Assembly: GCA_028284285.1 (NCBI GenBank)
Contig: JANQSA010000051.1
Coordinates: 1-64,000 of the forward strand
DNA length: 64,000 nucleotides
From: Croceivirga sp.
GTDB lineage: Bacteria; Bacteroidota; Bacteroidia; Flavobacteriales; Flavobacteriaceae
Direction of reading: 5' to 3'
This document shows, piece after piece, positions 51,977 to 60,901 of the stretch. Both the position numbers and the translations under genes were made by a program. The notes under the pieces were generated by a model. It did not search any database. It was not told the DNA's origin and was given only the letters and a program-made list of their open reading frames with translations. How positions within the stretch are numbered: position 1 is the stretch's first letter; each line of letters starts with the position of its first letter.

Positions 51977-53020
51977 ATGAAACATCCTATCCTCTTTTTC
52001 GTGCTATTCCTAACTTTCAATTTAGTAATCGCACAGATTCAACCTAATCGGACTTATCGATTAGTCAATGTTAGCAATGGTACAGCGATACCGATTACGG
52101 ATAATATGAACTGGGGCTTAGACGACGGTAATCTCCTTAATGTCAGCGTGACAGGTTCCCTTGGTGATGATATCACCTTCAACCTGAGTAACGGACACAC
52201 CAGATCTACTACCTATCAGGATCCCATTGCTTACATTTCGGGGTGGACCCCACAAGTAGGAAGTGTGACCTTTACCGTGTCACATTATACAGATGCAGCA
52301 TGGGATGGAACTGATACTTTTACCTTAATTTTTGTCCAGACTCTTGTAGATACCCAAGCTCCAACAGCGCCTACCTTATCACTTACCACCAAAAGTGATG
52401 CCGCTGTGGATTTGGCCTGGAGCGGCGCTACCGATAATGTTGCTATTACTGCTTATGAAGTTTATCGCGACAATACTCTTATTACTACCTTAGGCAACGT
52501 AGCTTCCTATCAGGTCATGGGACTTACGGCCTCTACGACCTATGAATTTAAGGTGAAGGCGTTAGATGCTGCGGGAAACGTAAGTGCGTTCAGTAATGCC
52601 ATAACAGTAACCACAGATTCTTCCTATGGAGGAGGGTACTGGGCGCAGAATGGTGCCGATATCTATCATATTAATGGGGATGTGGGTATAGGCACAACCA
52701 ATCCCAACGGATGGAAACTCGCCGTTAAGGGGAAGATCCGTGCCGAGGAAATCAAAGTGGAAACCGGTTGGGCCGATTATGTCTTTGATACGGACTATGA
52801 TCTTCCCACCTTAAAAGAGGTAGAAGCGCATATTGCGGAAAAAGGCCATTTGATCAATATTCCTTCTGCTGAGGAAGTGGAGGCGAACGGAATTGAACTT
52901 GGAGAAATGAACAAGCTCTTGCTGGAGAAGATTGAGGAGTTGACATTGTATCTTTTGCAACAGCAAAAGGAGATAAATGCTTTGAAACAAAAAATGATGG
53001 ACTTGTCTTCGGGGAAATAG
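51977..53020 (+). CDS. Secreted FN3-domain protein with C-terminal coiled coil
   Basis: 347 residues. Signal peptide about 1-20 (ending in VIAQ). A beta-rich N part (about 21-123) is followed by a fibronectin type III domain at about 126-215 (APTAPTLSLTTKSDAAVDLAW, then YEVYRDNTL). Then comes a GIGTTNP segment seen in fibre-like proteins, a block rich in WADYVFDTDYDLPTLKEVE and HLINIPSAEEV, and a C-terminal leucine/glutamine coiled coil (LLLEKIEELTLYLLQQQ). The C-terminal module recurs in many Bacteroidota surface proteins, and oligomerisation is likely. Role unknown. Confidence 0.8.
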   Translation: MKHPILFFVLFLTFNLVIAQIQPNRTYRLVNVSNGTAIPITDNMNWGLDDGNLLNVSVTGSLGDDITFNLSNGHTRSTTYQDPIAYISGWTPQVGSVTFTVSHYTDAAWDGTDTFTLIFVQTLVDTQAPTAPTLSLTTKSDAAVDLAWSGATDNVAITAYEVYRDNTLITTLGNVASYQVMGLTASTTYEFKVKALDAAGNVSAFSNAITVTTDSSYGGGYWAQNGADIYHINGDVGIGTTNPNGWKLAVKGKIRAEEIKVETGWADYVFDTDYDLPTLKEVEAHIAEKGHLINIPSAEEVEANGIELGEMNKLLLEKIEELTLYLLQQQKEINALKQKMMDLSSGK

Positions 53021-53222
53021 TCAATAGCGTGTTTCTTTTTTGATCATTATCTATAATATGGTTTAGTTTTCCTAAAATGCTGTCACACAACTAATGAATT
53101 AAGAATTTCGGAGGACCATTTTATGAAATGGTGTAAGAACAAAAAGAATCCTTTCCAGGAAGAGTAGGGAACAAAAACATTTCAAAATATAATAACCTAA
53201 GCCAGTCCGTTTTTGCGCACTG

Positions 53223-53278
53223 GCTTCTTTGTTTCTTCTTGCCACTCTGCGAAGTGGCACAGCTCGTAACAAAGAAGC
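53223..53278. repeat. Nested inverted repeat in a 585-nt gap
   Basis: Outer arms GCTTCTTTGTT (53223-53233) and AACAAAGAAGC (53268-53278) are perfect; inner arms GCCACT (53241-53246) and AGTGGC (53253-53258) enclose a 6-nt loop. The rest of the gap 53021-53605 shows no convincing gene. A minus-strand frame 53099-53350 spans the repeat and is judged spurious. Confidence 0.7.
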
Positions 53279-53553
53279 AAAAAGTATTGCTGCCAATTTG
53301 ATAAGGCAAAGGGCGTTAAGTTGTTGAATGCTTAAAAAGTACAGCTCCAATTATAAAAAACTGACTATTTGCCAATTATAACGCATTTTTGGTAAGGAAT
53401 CTCTAATTGCTTCTGTGTAAAAAGCCAAACAAAGATGCACGTTATTGAAACTTGTTCTAAATAATAACATTCTCTTAACCATTTAACATTAAAATGAAGT
53501 TTCCTTTATTTTAACACCACATTCAATTAACAGGGTAGGGAGGTCGCGTTGGG

Positions 53554-53561
53554 TATTTTTG
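53554..53561 (+). promoter_or_regulatory. Candidate -7 element for the PhoX-like gene
   Basis: TATTTTTG matches TAnnTTTG and lies 44 nt upstream of the ATG at 53606. No TTG box at 17-23 nt was found. Confidence 0.45.
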
Positions 53562-53605
53562 TTGGGAATCCTTTTAACATTTCTTTCTAAACCTAAAATT
53601 TCAAA

Positions 53606-55213
53606 ATGAGAACACTTAAAACCCTACTGTTACTTGGAGGATTGGTAGTTGCCACTTCTTGTAACCAAATTGACGATTTCATCGGCGACGGCGGAGGCGA
53701 TGACGAAGAGCCAGCTGGAACCATCTTCGAAAACAAGTCTAACCTGGAGCCTCTGGTGTCCATAATGCCACAATTTAATTTTGTAGAAGTTTATTCTTTG
53801 ATCAGTACTTCGGACGTCTTGCCCGGGAACTTCCAAATTGCAGGAGCGGCTGATGGCGCTGGTCTTCTGGAAGACCCTAATGGTGACGGCTACATCTTTA
53901 TGTTGAACTGTGAGGATGATTATTCCGTTGTTCGCGTGCATTTGGATGAGTATCTTACTCCTGTGAGCGGAGAATACGTTTTAAATTCCGGTGTTGCCGA
54001 TTTTGCTCGTCAATGTTCCGGTACTATGTGGGAGCGCGATATTCATGGAGGGCCATCAGATTTGTATCTTTCTGCTTCGGAGAATTTTAATTATGATGTG
54101 AAAGGTATTGATCCTTACGCGCCGGCTACCCCAACCGCAGACTTTGGGATGGACGCTTTAGGCGAGTTCCACTGGGAGAATGCCGTACCCCTACCTCGTG
54201 ATGCCTATAACGGTAGGACAGTTATCATAGGCGGAGACGATGACAACAGTCTGTCAGAAGGTCAGGTTACTTTGTACTATTCTGAAAATGGGGACGCAGA
54301 CCTGAATGGCGGTAAGATTTATGTACTTCGCGCTAAAGAAGTACATTCCGGCGAATTTGCTCCAGATGAAGATGATAACCTTACTATCCCAATTAATATG
54401 GACGCAGAACCAGGAGTGACCTACAATGAAGGGGATTTGTATCTTGGCGCGACGTATGATGTTGAGTTCGTGGAAATTGAAAATGGAGCAGACATGACCC
54501 GGGAAGAGATGGAAAATGCTTGTATCGCCGTAAATGCCTTTCAATTCATGCGGGTAGAAGATGTGGACTATCAAAAAGGATCTGATGCCAATAACAGAAA
54601 TGTATACTTTGCCGTGACCGGACGAGGCCCTGGAAGAGGCACTTACAACGATTGGGGAACGATATATAAACTGGAATTGGATGAAGATTCCCCAATGACA
54701 GGTAAAATGACCCAGATCATTTCCGGAAATACCGATACCAATAATATGGACGGAAACTTGGCCAGCTTGCAAAGCCCCGACAATATTTGTGTTACGGAAA
54801 ACTTCGTCTACATTCAGGAAGATCCTAACTCCTTCAGCAGAGGGCATACGGCGTACATTTATCAAAGTGACTTAGATGGAAGTACTACCAAAGTAGTAAT
54901 GGAGTTTGTGGTACGTCAGGATTTAGCCAAAGACGGAAGTGCTGGAATTGGAACTGATAACGGGGAGTTTGAAAGGGATTCCGGTGAGTACGGTGCTCTA
55001 ATTGATATCTCAGATAAGGTAGGGGTGCCGGATACTTTCCTTTTGGCGCTTCAGCCGCACTATTGGGAAAGTGATGATTTCCTGAACCTGGATGGCCATG
55101 ATTTGCGTACCAGACCTGATGATATTGAGGCCGCTCGGGTAAGGGAAAATTTTTCACCCCGTGAGGATGATCAAGGGTCTCAGGTGGTAATTTTAAGAGG
55201 ATTACCCAGATAA
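53606..55213 (+). CDS. PhoX-like (DUF839) lipoprotein
   Basis: 535 residues. Lipobox ATSC (Cys19), then an acidic spacer (DGGGDDEEP). The rest reads as a beta-propeller with many acidic loops: IGGDDDNSLSEGQVTLYY, FMRVEDVDYQ, QSPDNICVTENFVYIQED and LLALQPHYW. This fits the PhoX/DUF839 family, whose known members are calcium- and iron-dependent phosphatases. Whether this one is a phosphatase is uncertain, because I cannot place all metal ligands. A terminator follows, then a di-heme peroxidase gene in the same direction. Confidence 0.78.
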   Translation: MRTLKTLLLLGGLVVATSCNQIDDFIGDGGGDDEEPAGTIFENKSNLEPLVSIMPQFNFVEVYSLISTSDVLPGNFQIAGAADGAGLLEDPNGDGYIFMLNCEDDYSVVRVHLDEYLTPVSGEYVLNSGVADFARQCSGTMWERDIHGGPSDLYLSASENFNYDVKGIDPYAPATPTADFGMDALGEFHWENAVPLPRDAYNGRTVIIGGDDDNSLSEGQVTLYYSENGDADLNGGKIYVLRAKEVHSGEFAPDEDDNLTIPINMDAEPGVTYNEGDLYLGATYDVEFVEIENGADMTREEMENACIAVNAFQFMRVEDVDYQKGSDANNRNVYFAVTGRGPGRGTYNDWGTIYKLELDEDSPMTGKMTQIISGNTDTNNMDGNLASLQSPDNICVTENFVYIQEDPNSFSRGHTAYIYQSDLDGSTTKVVMEFVVRQDLAKDGSAGIGTDNGEFERDSGEYGALIDISDKVGVPDTFLLALQPHYWESDDFLNLDGHDLRTRPDDIEAARVRENFSPREDDQGSQVVILRGLPR

Positions 55214-55233
55214 ATGAATTGAAAATTAAAAGT

Positions 55234-55268
55234 AAAAGACTCCTATACCCTAGGGGTCTTTTCTTTGT
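55234..55268 (+). terminator. Rho-independent terminator after the PhoX-like gene
   Basis: AAAAGACTCC (55234-55243) pairs with GGGGTCTTTT (55253-55262), one G-T pair, 9-nt loop, then TTCTTTGTTT. It stands only 18 nt before the peroxidase ATG, so read-through or a hidden promoter is needed for that gene. Confidence 0.8.
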
Positions 55269-55285
55269 TTAAGAAATTACGTGCT

Positions 55286-57124
55286 ATGAAAAAGATGGTA
55301 TTGGTACTTGTTGTAATTGTGGTGATCCACGTTGGTTGTAAACAGAATACTCAACCCGTAACGGAAGTAGTAAAACAAGAAGCGGAGACCGTCAATTGGG
55401 AACCCCTTCAAAACTATTACCTTGAGCACCTGACTACTGCTTCGGCTTATGTAGATAGTTTAGAGCAGTTGCCCATGACCGGGGAAACCACCGAAACAGT
55501 GTTTGCAAAACTCCGGGAAGCCTTTAAAATAGCTGAACCCTTTGGCGCCTATCTTAACCCGGCCATCGGACATCGGGCGAATGGCCCCGCTTTGCCAATG
55601 GTAACAGATGACTCCCAGCGGGTTCTATTGCCCATTGGCCTTCAGAAAATAGAAGAAAGTATCTATGAAGGAGAAGAAAGCGAGGTCAGGTATCGGGAAG
55701 AACTTTCTATTATGAAAGGATTATTAGGCAATCTTAAACGGAAAATCACCGATCGGGAAGTAACGCCACAACGCTTCTTTATTTTCACCCATCAGCAGTT
55801 GATGCGGATCATCAGTTTGGGTATTGCGGGTTTTGACGCCCCGGTAAGCTTTCTGGGTTTACAGGAGACCGTAGTTTCTTTGGAAAGTTTAAAAGAAGTC
55901 TATCAGTTGAGCATTCAACCCCTGGTGCTGGAAAAAAAAGCAGACCTGGATGCCCGGTTTCTTAAAAATATTAGTGCCGCGCAGGATTTTATAAAGGGTA
56001 ACCCGGATTTTGAATCTTTTGACCGCTACACTTTTATCCGCGAATACATGAATCCCATTACCCGGAATTGGGTGGACATCCGTAAAACCGCTGACATCTG
56101 GGAGCCGGTAAACAACAAACCTTTCAATTTTGACGCCTCTACTTTTTTTGAAGCCGATGCCTTTAACCTGGAGTTTTTTACACCGCCTATTAATCGAAAT
56201 CCAACAGAGAAACGCATAGCCCTTGGAAAAAAGCTCTTTTTTGATCCCAAGCTTTCCGAAAATGGGAAAATGGCCTGTGTGAGTTGCCATGCTCCTCAGA
56301 AAGCCTGGGCAGATGGAATGGTCGTCAACCTGGACAAAGACGGGAATCCGTTACAACGGAATACGCCTACATTGATCAATGCGGCTTTCCAAAAGGCCTT
56401 TTTCTGGGATGGGCGTTCTCCCAACCTATTGGATCAGATCACTAATGTTTTTAACAATGAGAACGAATTTGATAGCTCTGTACATCAGTTTTCCACTCAG
56501 ATATTAAAAGACACTACCTATATCTCCTTGTTTAAAGAGGCCTATGGAAGAATTCCCAAAAGGAATACGGAGATTATACGCGCCATTTCTTCTTATGTAT
56601 CGACACTTAATGCATTTAATTCCAAGTTTGATCGGAATATACGTGGCGAAGAAGATACGTTCACAGAAGAGGAGAAGCTAGGGTTTAATCTCTATATGGG
56701 AAAGGCCTTATGTGCCACTTGTCATTTTATTCCGTTGACCAACGGAACGGTTCCCCCTTTCTTTTCGGAACATGAAAAAGAGGTCATAGGCGTTCCTGAA
56801 ACCGCTGCAAACAAGACCCTGGATGATGATCTTGGCAGGTATTTGCTGCCCAATTCAGACCTGGAAGTGTATTACGGCATGTTTAAGACACCTACCGTAC
56901 GCAATGCGGAACTTACGGCACCCTACATGCATAACGGTGTGTACCAGACCCTGGAGCAAGTCATGGACTTTTACAACAAAGGCGGAGGTGGCGGAATGGG
57001 ATTTGACCTTCCTTATCAAACCTTACCGTTTGACAATTTAAACCTATCAGATGAGGAGTTGGAAGCACTGGTGGCTTTCACCAAAACATTAACGGATGCG
57101 GAAGTAGGGGAAGAGGTGTATTAG
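55286..57124 (+). CDS. Di-heme cytochrome c peroxidase-family lipoprotein
   Basis: 612 residues from the ATG at 55286. Lipobox HVGC (Cys18). Two heme sites CVSCH (331-335) and CATCH (476-480) sit in the C-terminal 320 residues, with TPTLINAAFQKAFFWDGR and APYMHNGVYQTLEQVMDFYNKGG typical of CcpA/MauG-type enzymes. The N-terminal 290 residues form an extra helical domain not found in short cytochrome c peroxidases. Expected to act at the outer leaf of the periplasm, on hydrogen peroxide or on a protein/cofactor substrate. Ends in a 4-nt overlap with the convergent gene. Confidence 0.88.
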   Translation: MKKMVLVLVVIVVIHVGCKQNTQPVTEVVKQEAETVNWEPLQNYYLEHLTTASAYVDSLEQLPMTGETTETVFAKLREAFKIAEPFGAYLNPAIGHRANGPALPMVTDDSQRVLLPIGLQKIEESIYEGEESEVRYREELSIMKGLLGNLKRKITDREVTPQRFFIFTHQQLMRIISLGIAGFDAPVSFLGLQETVVSLESLKEVYQLSIQPLVLEKKADLDARFLKNISAAQDFIKGNPDFESFDRYTFIREYMNPITRNWVDIRKTADIWEPVNNKPFNFDASTFFEADAFNLEFFTPPINRNPTEKRIALGKKLFFDPKLSENGKMACVSCHAPQKAWADGMVVNLDKDGNPLQRNTPTLINAAFQKAFFWDGRSPNLLDQITNVFNNENEFDSSVHQFSTQILKDTTYISLFKEAYGRIPKRNTEIIRAISSYVSTLNAFNSKFDRNIRGEEDTFTEEEKLGFNLYMGKALCATCHFIPLTNGTVPPFFSEHEKEVIGVPETAANKTLDDDLGRYLLPNSDLEVYYGMFKTPTVRNAELTAPYMHNGVYQTLEQVMDFYNKGGGGGMGFDLPYQTLPFDNLNLSDEELEALVAFTKTLTDAEVGEEVY

Positions 57125-57885
57125 AATTTTTCAAATACGCCTAATCCAAAAAGCGCAAAATCGTACCTGACCGGATCAGTGGCATCCATTTTACGAAGGC
57201 TGTTATCCAGTTCTGCCACAGCTTTTGCATCATTTTGTTTGCGTTGAAGTAGTCGCAGTTTCCGGGCCACGTTCCCGGAATGTACATCCAGGGGGCACGA
57301 AAGTTGTGCCGGGGAAATTGTTTTCCATAGATTAAAATCTACCCCTTTTTCTGAAGAACGCACCATCCATCGTAAAAACATATTAATACGTTTGGCTGCG
57401 GAACCCGTTTGGGGATCAGAAATGTGCTTTTTTGTCCTTTGCAAATGTTCCAATTCGAAGAAAATACCTTTTAACTGGTGTATGGCTGGTTGTAAACCGG
57501 AAGTAGTTTGATGTTCATGGAAAATGCGTTCCAATCCTCCATGCCGGGTATAAATATTTTTAAGGGCCTGGATAAAATAAGCGAGGTCGCCCGCATTGAA
57601 CGTTCGGTGTACAAACCGTTGAAAAACATCCAGATCCTGGTTTTGATGATGCATAACAAAGTCATAAGGAGTGTTGTCCATTAGTTCCATCATCAGTAGC
57701 GCATTATTGATGATACTCTTCCGATTTCCCCAGGCGATAGTCGCTGTCAAAAAAGCACTTATTTCAATATCTTCCTTTTGGGTAAACCTATGCGGCACCT
57801 GCAACGGATCCTGTTCCAGAAACTGTGGATGCTCGTACTGTTCGGCTTTGGCATCCAGGAATTCCTTGAGCTCGCTTTTTGTCAA
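57121..57885 (-). CDS. TIGR02757 (DUF2400) family protein
   Basis: 254 residues from a TTG at 57885; an in-frame TAA five codons upstream rules out a longer protein. The TTGA overlaps the stop of the CPBP gene. The motif PLDVHSGNVARKLRLLQRKQND and the C-terminal DPVRYDFALFGLGVFE are characteristic of TIGR02757, whose helical fold resembles HhH DNA glycosylases. Activity unknown. Third gene of a coupled operon (LolD-like, CPBP, this). Confidence 0.9.
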   Translation of the reverse strand: MTKSELKEFLDAKAEQYEHPQFLEQDPLQVPHRFTQKEDIEISAFLTATIAWGNRKSIINNALLMMELMDNTPYDFVMHHQNQDLDVFQRFVHRTFNAGDLAYFIQALKNIYTRHGGLERIFHEHQTTSGLQPAIHQLKGIFFELEHLQRTKKHISDPQTGSAAKRINMFLRWMVRSSEKGVDFNLWKTISPAQLSCPLDVHSGNVARKLRLLQRKQNDAKAVAELDNSLRKMDATDPVRYDFALFGLGVFEKF

Positions 57886-58442
57886 TGCTGTAGTGGTTTA
57901 AATAATTGCAACAAAAGAAAAGGGGCTACGAGAATACCATTGAAGGCCGCATGCAATACGATAGAATGTATCAGGCCCATCCTTACCCGGATAAACCCTA
58001 AAAATACCCCGCTGATCAGTTGGGGTAACACCAAAAACGGCGCCAACCAGAGATAATCCTTATAGCCTTCAAAATTAAAAATATGAACTAACCCAAAGGC
58101 GAACACAGATAGATAAAAGGCTAACGGGAAATACCGGGATGTTCTAAATAAGCCCAAAGGCGCCCGAAATATGAGTTCTTCTACCACCGGAGCAAAGATG
58201 ACTGCCAGGAAAAAAATCATCGGCAGGGAGTATTCTGCCAGCATCTTGTCTATGGCGTGTTGCCCGAGATCCGCATCAACAATTTGATGAACCATTGTCA
58301 TTAGCAAAGCAGCCATGAAACCCAAAAGTAGTTTTAGCCCCAGTATATTGAAAAATAACTTCCGTCTTAGATTTTTGGGATATCGGTATTCCCGGTATTT
58401 AGGACGAAGAAAAAAGGCGTAGACTTTTTTTAACAATTTCAT
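57882..58442 (-). CDS. CPBP-family intramembrane glutamic protease
   Basis: 186 residues, four to five transmembrane helices. The motifs [10 protein letters not shown] (EExxxR), FGLVHIFNF (FxxxH) and [11 protein letters not shown] (HxxxN-like) are those of CPBP/Abi proteases. Substrates are unknown. ATG overlaps the LolD-like stop by 4 nt (ATGA). Confidence 0.9.
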   Translation of the reverse strand: MKLLKKVYAFFLRPKYREYRYPKNLRRKLFFNILGLKLLLGFMAALLMTMVHQIVDADLGQHAIDKMLAEYSLPMIFFLAVIFAPVVEELIFRAPLGLFRTSRYFPLAFYLSVFAFGLVHIFNFEGYKDYLWLAPFLVLPQLISGVFLGFIRVRMGLIHSIVLHAAFNGILVAPFLLLQLFKPLQH

Positions 58443-59101
58443 TGCAAGATCACTCCGTCGACCATGGTTAATTTTCTGTCCGCCATATTTGCCAATTCCT
58501 GGTTGTGGGTTACGATAATGAAGGTTTGGCCAAATTCTTTACGCAACTCAAAAAAGAGCCGGTGTAAGTTGTTTGCACTTTCAGAATCAAGATTTCCACT
58601 GGGCTCATCGGCCAGTACTACGGAGGGATGATTGATGAGCGATCGTGCTACGGCTACCCGTTGTTGTTCTCCTCCGGATAAGGCATTGGGCTTATGGTGT
58701 AAACGCTCTTGCAGACCAAGAAATCCCAATAACTCGGTAGCTCTCCGCTCCGCATCGCTTCTCCTGGTCTTTTTGATAAAGGCCGGGATGCAAACATTTT
58801 CCAAAGCAGTAAACTCCGGCAATAGTTGATGGAATTGGAATATGAAACCAATATGTTCATTACGAAATTTTGCCAGTTGTTTTTCATTTAAACGGTGCAC
58901 ATCTATATCATCAATCTGTATAGCACAACCTTCTCTATTGGTAGGGCTATCCAATGTGCCCAGAATTTGCAATAAAGTAGTTTTCCCTGCGCCGGAAGCC
59001 CCTACAATGGATACAATTTCTCCGGCTTGAATGTTAAGATGAACGCCTTTTAAAACTTCCAGGGTACCGAAGGATTTGCGAATATTTTTTGCGTTGATCA
59101 T
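58439..59101 (-). CDS. ABC transporter ATP-binding protein (LolD/MacB-like)
   Basis: 220 residues. Walker [13 protein letters not shown]-loop [18 protein letters not shown], signature [15 protein letters not shown], Walker [14 protein letters not shown]-loop IVTHNQELA. Best fit is the LolD branch (lipoprotein release), but no permease gene is adjacent. First gene of the three-gene operon. Confidence 0.92.
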   Translation of the reverse strand: MINAKNIRKSFGTLEVLKGVHLNIQAGEIVSIVGASGAGKTTLLQILGTLDSPTNREGCAIQIDDIDVHRLNEKQLAKFRNEHIGFIFQFHQLLPEFTALENVCIPAFIKKTRRSDAERRATELLGFLGLQERLHHKPNALSGGEQQRVAVARSLINHPSVVLADEPSGNLDSESANNLHRLFFELRKEFGQTFIIVTHNQELANMADRKLTMVDGVILQ

Positions 59102-59261
59102 TAAAATTTACCTTGCGGGGTGAAAGTACACAATACTCTTTACAGCACAAAAATCGGTAGGGACTAGTTTGTGATCTTTAATTAAAAGTTAAAACTATTA
59201 CTTTCATTGCATATCTAAACTAATCGTTCAACTTTTACATAGAATTACTAAACAAAATAAT

Positions 59262-59807
59262 TTGCAATTGGAAACTGCTATCTTCGCAAACGGCTGCTTT
59301 TGGTGTACAGAGGCCGTTTTTCAAAGGTTAAAAGGGGTAATCACGGTGAAATCGGGATATACTGGAGGAAAGATCAAGAATCCGGCCTACAGGGAGGTGT
59401 GTTCCGGAAGGACCGGACATGCCGAGGCGGTTAAGATCGTTTTTGACCCCAAACAAGTTGCTTTCCCGGAGCTTTTAGAGGTTTTTTTTGCCACACACGA
59501 CCCAACAACACTAAATAGACAAGGTAATGATGTGGGAACACAGTATCGCAGTGAGATCTTTTACACCACGGAAGAACAAAAGGAATTGGCAATGCAGTAT
59601 ATTGCATTTCTGGAAGAGAAAAAGGTGTTTTCAGATCCTGTCGTTACGGCAATTACTCCGGAACACCCTTTTTATGAAGCGGAAGAGGAACATCATAATT
59701 ATTACAATGAACATGGCCTCCAACCGTATTGTCAATACATTATTGATCCAAAGATCAAAAAATTGCATAAAGATTTTGCAAACAAATTAAATACCACCAG
59801 CAACTAA
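59262..59807 (+). CDS. msrA: Peptide methionine sulfoxide reductase A
   Basis: 181 residues. The catalytic motif [16 protein letters not shown] gives Cys12, and EEHHNYY and [10 protein letters not shown] are conserved. It repairs methionine-S-sulfoxide in proteins. No in-frame ATG exists near the N terminus; the start is the TTG at 59262 (or 59268). It is separated from folE by a single base, so both are in one transcript. Confidence 0.93.
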   Translation: MQLETAIFANGCFWCTEAVFQRLKGVITVKSGYTGGKIKNPAYREVCSGRTGHAEAVKIVFDPKQVAFPELLEVFFATHDPTTLNRQGNDVGTQYRSEIFYTTEEQKELAMQYIAFLEEKKVFSDPVVTAITPEHPFYEAEEEHHNYYNEHGLQPYCQYIIDPKIKKLHKDFANKLNTTSN

Positions 59808-59808
59808 T

Positions 59809-60408
59809 ATGGCACCGTATCAAAATCTGGAAGAATACAATATTACCATTACTAACGAAGTCAAAGAGCGTTACCTGAAAATTATTGATGAAATTGGTGA
59901 GGATGTGGATCGTGAAGGACTGCAAAAAACGCCGGAGCGTGCGGCTAAGGCCATGCTTTTTCTCACTCAGGGGTATAAACAGGATGCTGTGGAAATCTTA
60001 AAAAGCGCCATGTTCAAGGAGGAGTATGACGATATGGTCATTATCAAGGATATTGAATTGTATTCACTTTGTGAACACCATATGCTGCCCTTTTTTGGTA
60101 AAGCCCATATTGCCTATATCCCGAACGGATATATCGTAGGGCTGAGTAAAATTCCACGGGTGGTGGATGTGTTCGCAAGACGATTACAAGTACAGGAACG
60201 CCTGACGCATGACATCCTGGAATGTATTAACGATACGCTGAAACCGCAAGGAGTGGCCGTAGTGATTGAAGCCTCCCATATGTGCATGATGATGCGAGGG
60301 GTACAAAAACAGAATTCGGTCACTACAACTTCCGGGTTTCGCGGACAATTTGAGAAAATAGAGACCAGAAATGAGTTCTTAAAACTCATTAGCTCCACCT
60401 TATCCTAG
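59809..60408 (+). CDS. folE: GTP cyclohydrolase I, first paralogue
   Basis: 199 residues. The zinc ligands are Cys88, His91 and Cys159 (LCEHHMLPF and SHMCMMMRG), with the spacing of E. coli Cys110/His113/Cys181. The wording [21 protein letters not shown] and [13 protein letters not shown] is closer to Bacillus and animal FolE than to E. coli. It opens GTP to dihydroneopterin triphosphate for folate. Lies 1 nt after msrA. A second folE is 1.9 kb downstream on the other strand. Confidence 0.94.
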   Translation: MAPYQNLEEYNITITNEVKERYLKIIDEIGEDVDREGLQKTPERAAKAMLFLTQGYKQDAVEILKSAMFKEEYDDMVIIKDIELYSLCEHHMLPFFGKAHIAYIPNGYIVGLSKIPRVVDVFARRLQVQERLTHDILECINDTLKPQGVAVVIEASHMCMMMRGVQKQNSVTTTSGFRGQFEKIETRNEFLKLISSTLS

Positions 60409-60456
60409 TCCTAAAAACAAGGAACACGATTCATTAGTTTTCCGTAATTTTCGGTC

Positions 60457-60753
60457 ATGTCTGGCAAAAGCGATAAACGGCTTAGAAATCTTATCCTCGG
60501 CCTCATTTTTGATGGTATCGGAATGTCCTCCCTGTTGATCCCGGGATTAGGTGATTTTCTGGATGTGTTCTGGGCACCGCTGGCTGCGTGGTTGATGACC
60601 AGGATGTATAAAGGGAAAGCAGGTCAGGCTGCAGGGATAGTTACCTTTATAGAAGAACTGGTCCCTGGGCTGGATATCATTCCAACTTTTACTATCATGT
60701 GGATCTATACCTATCTACTGGTTGGAAAGAGAGCAAAAAAGATTTCCGTATAA
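60457..60753 (+). CDS. Small membrane protein, unknown function
   Basis: 98 residues. Two hydrophobic segments (about 11-45 and 70-89) and a basic N and C terminus. Strong regular pattern: LIFDGIGMSSLLIPGLGDFLDVFWAPLAAWLMTRMYKGKAGQ. I do not recognise a characterised family; similar proteins occur in Flavobacteriia. 48 nt after folE, probably part of the msrA-folE transcript. Confidence 0.75.
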   Translation: MSGKSDKRLRNLILGLIFDGIGMSSLLIPGLGDFLDVFWAPLAAWLMTRMYKGKAGQAAGIVTFIEELVPGLDIIPTFTIMWIYTYLLVGKRAKKISV

Positions 60754-60901
60754 GATTGATCTTGTATAGATGATCAAAGAATTGTCCATTGCGACTTGTA
60801 GAAAAGTAAATTCACAATCAGGAAACTACTTTCTTTAAGTTTTCGAAACATTCTGTGCTTCATTGGGTATTACCTTCGCAGGAATTAAATAAATATCGCT
60901 T

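Noticed and set aside
53099..53350. Minus-strand frame of 83 residues in the gap after the FN3 gene
   Set aside because: It crosses the nested inverted repeat and has no signal, family motif or promoter.
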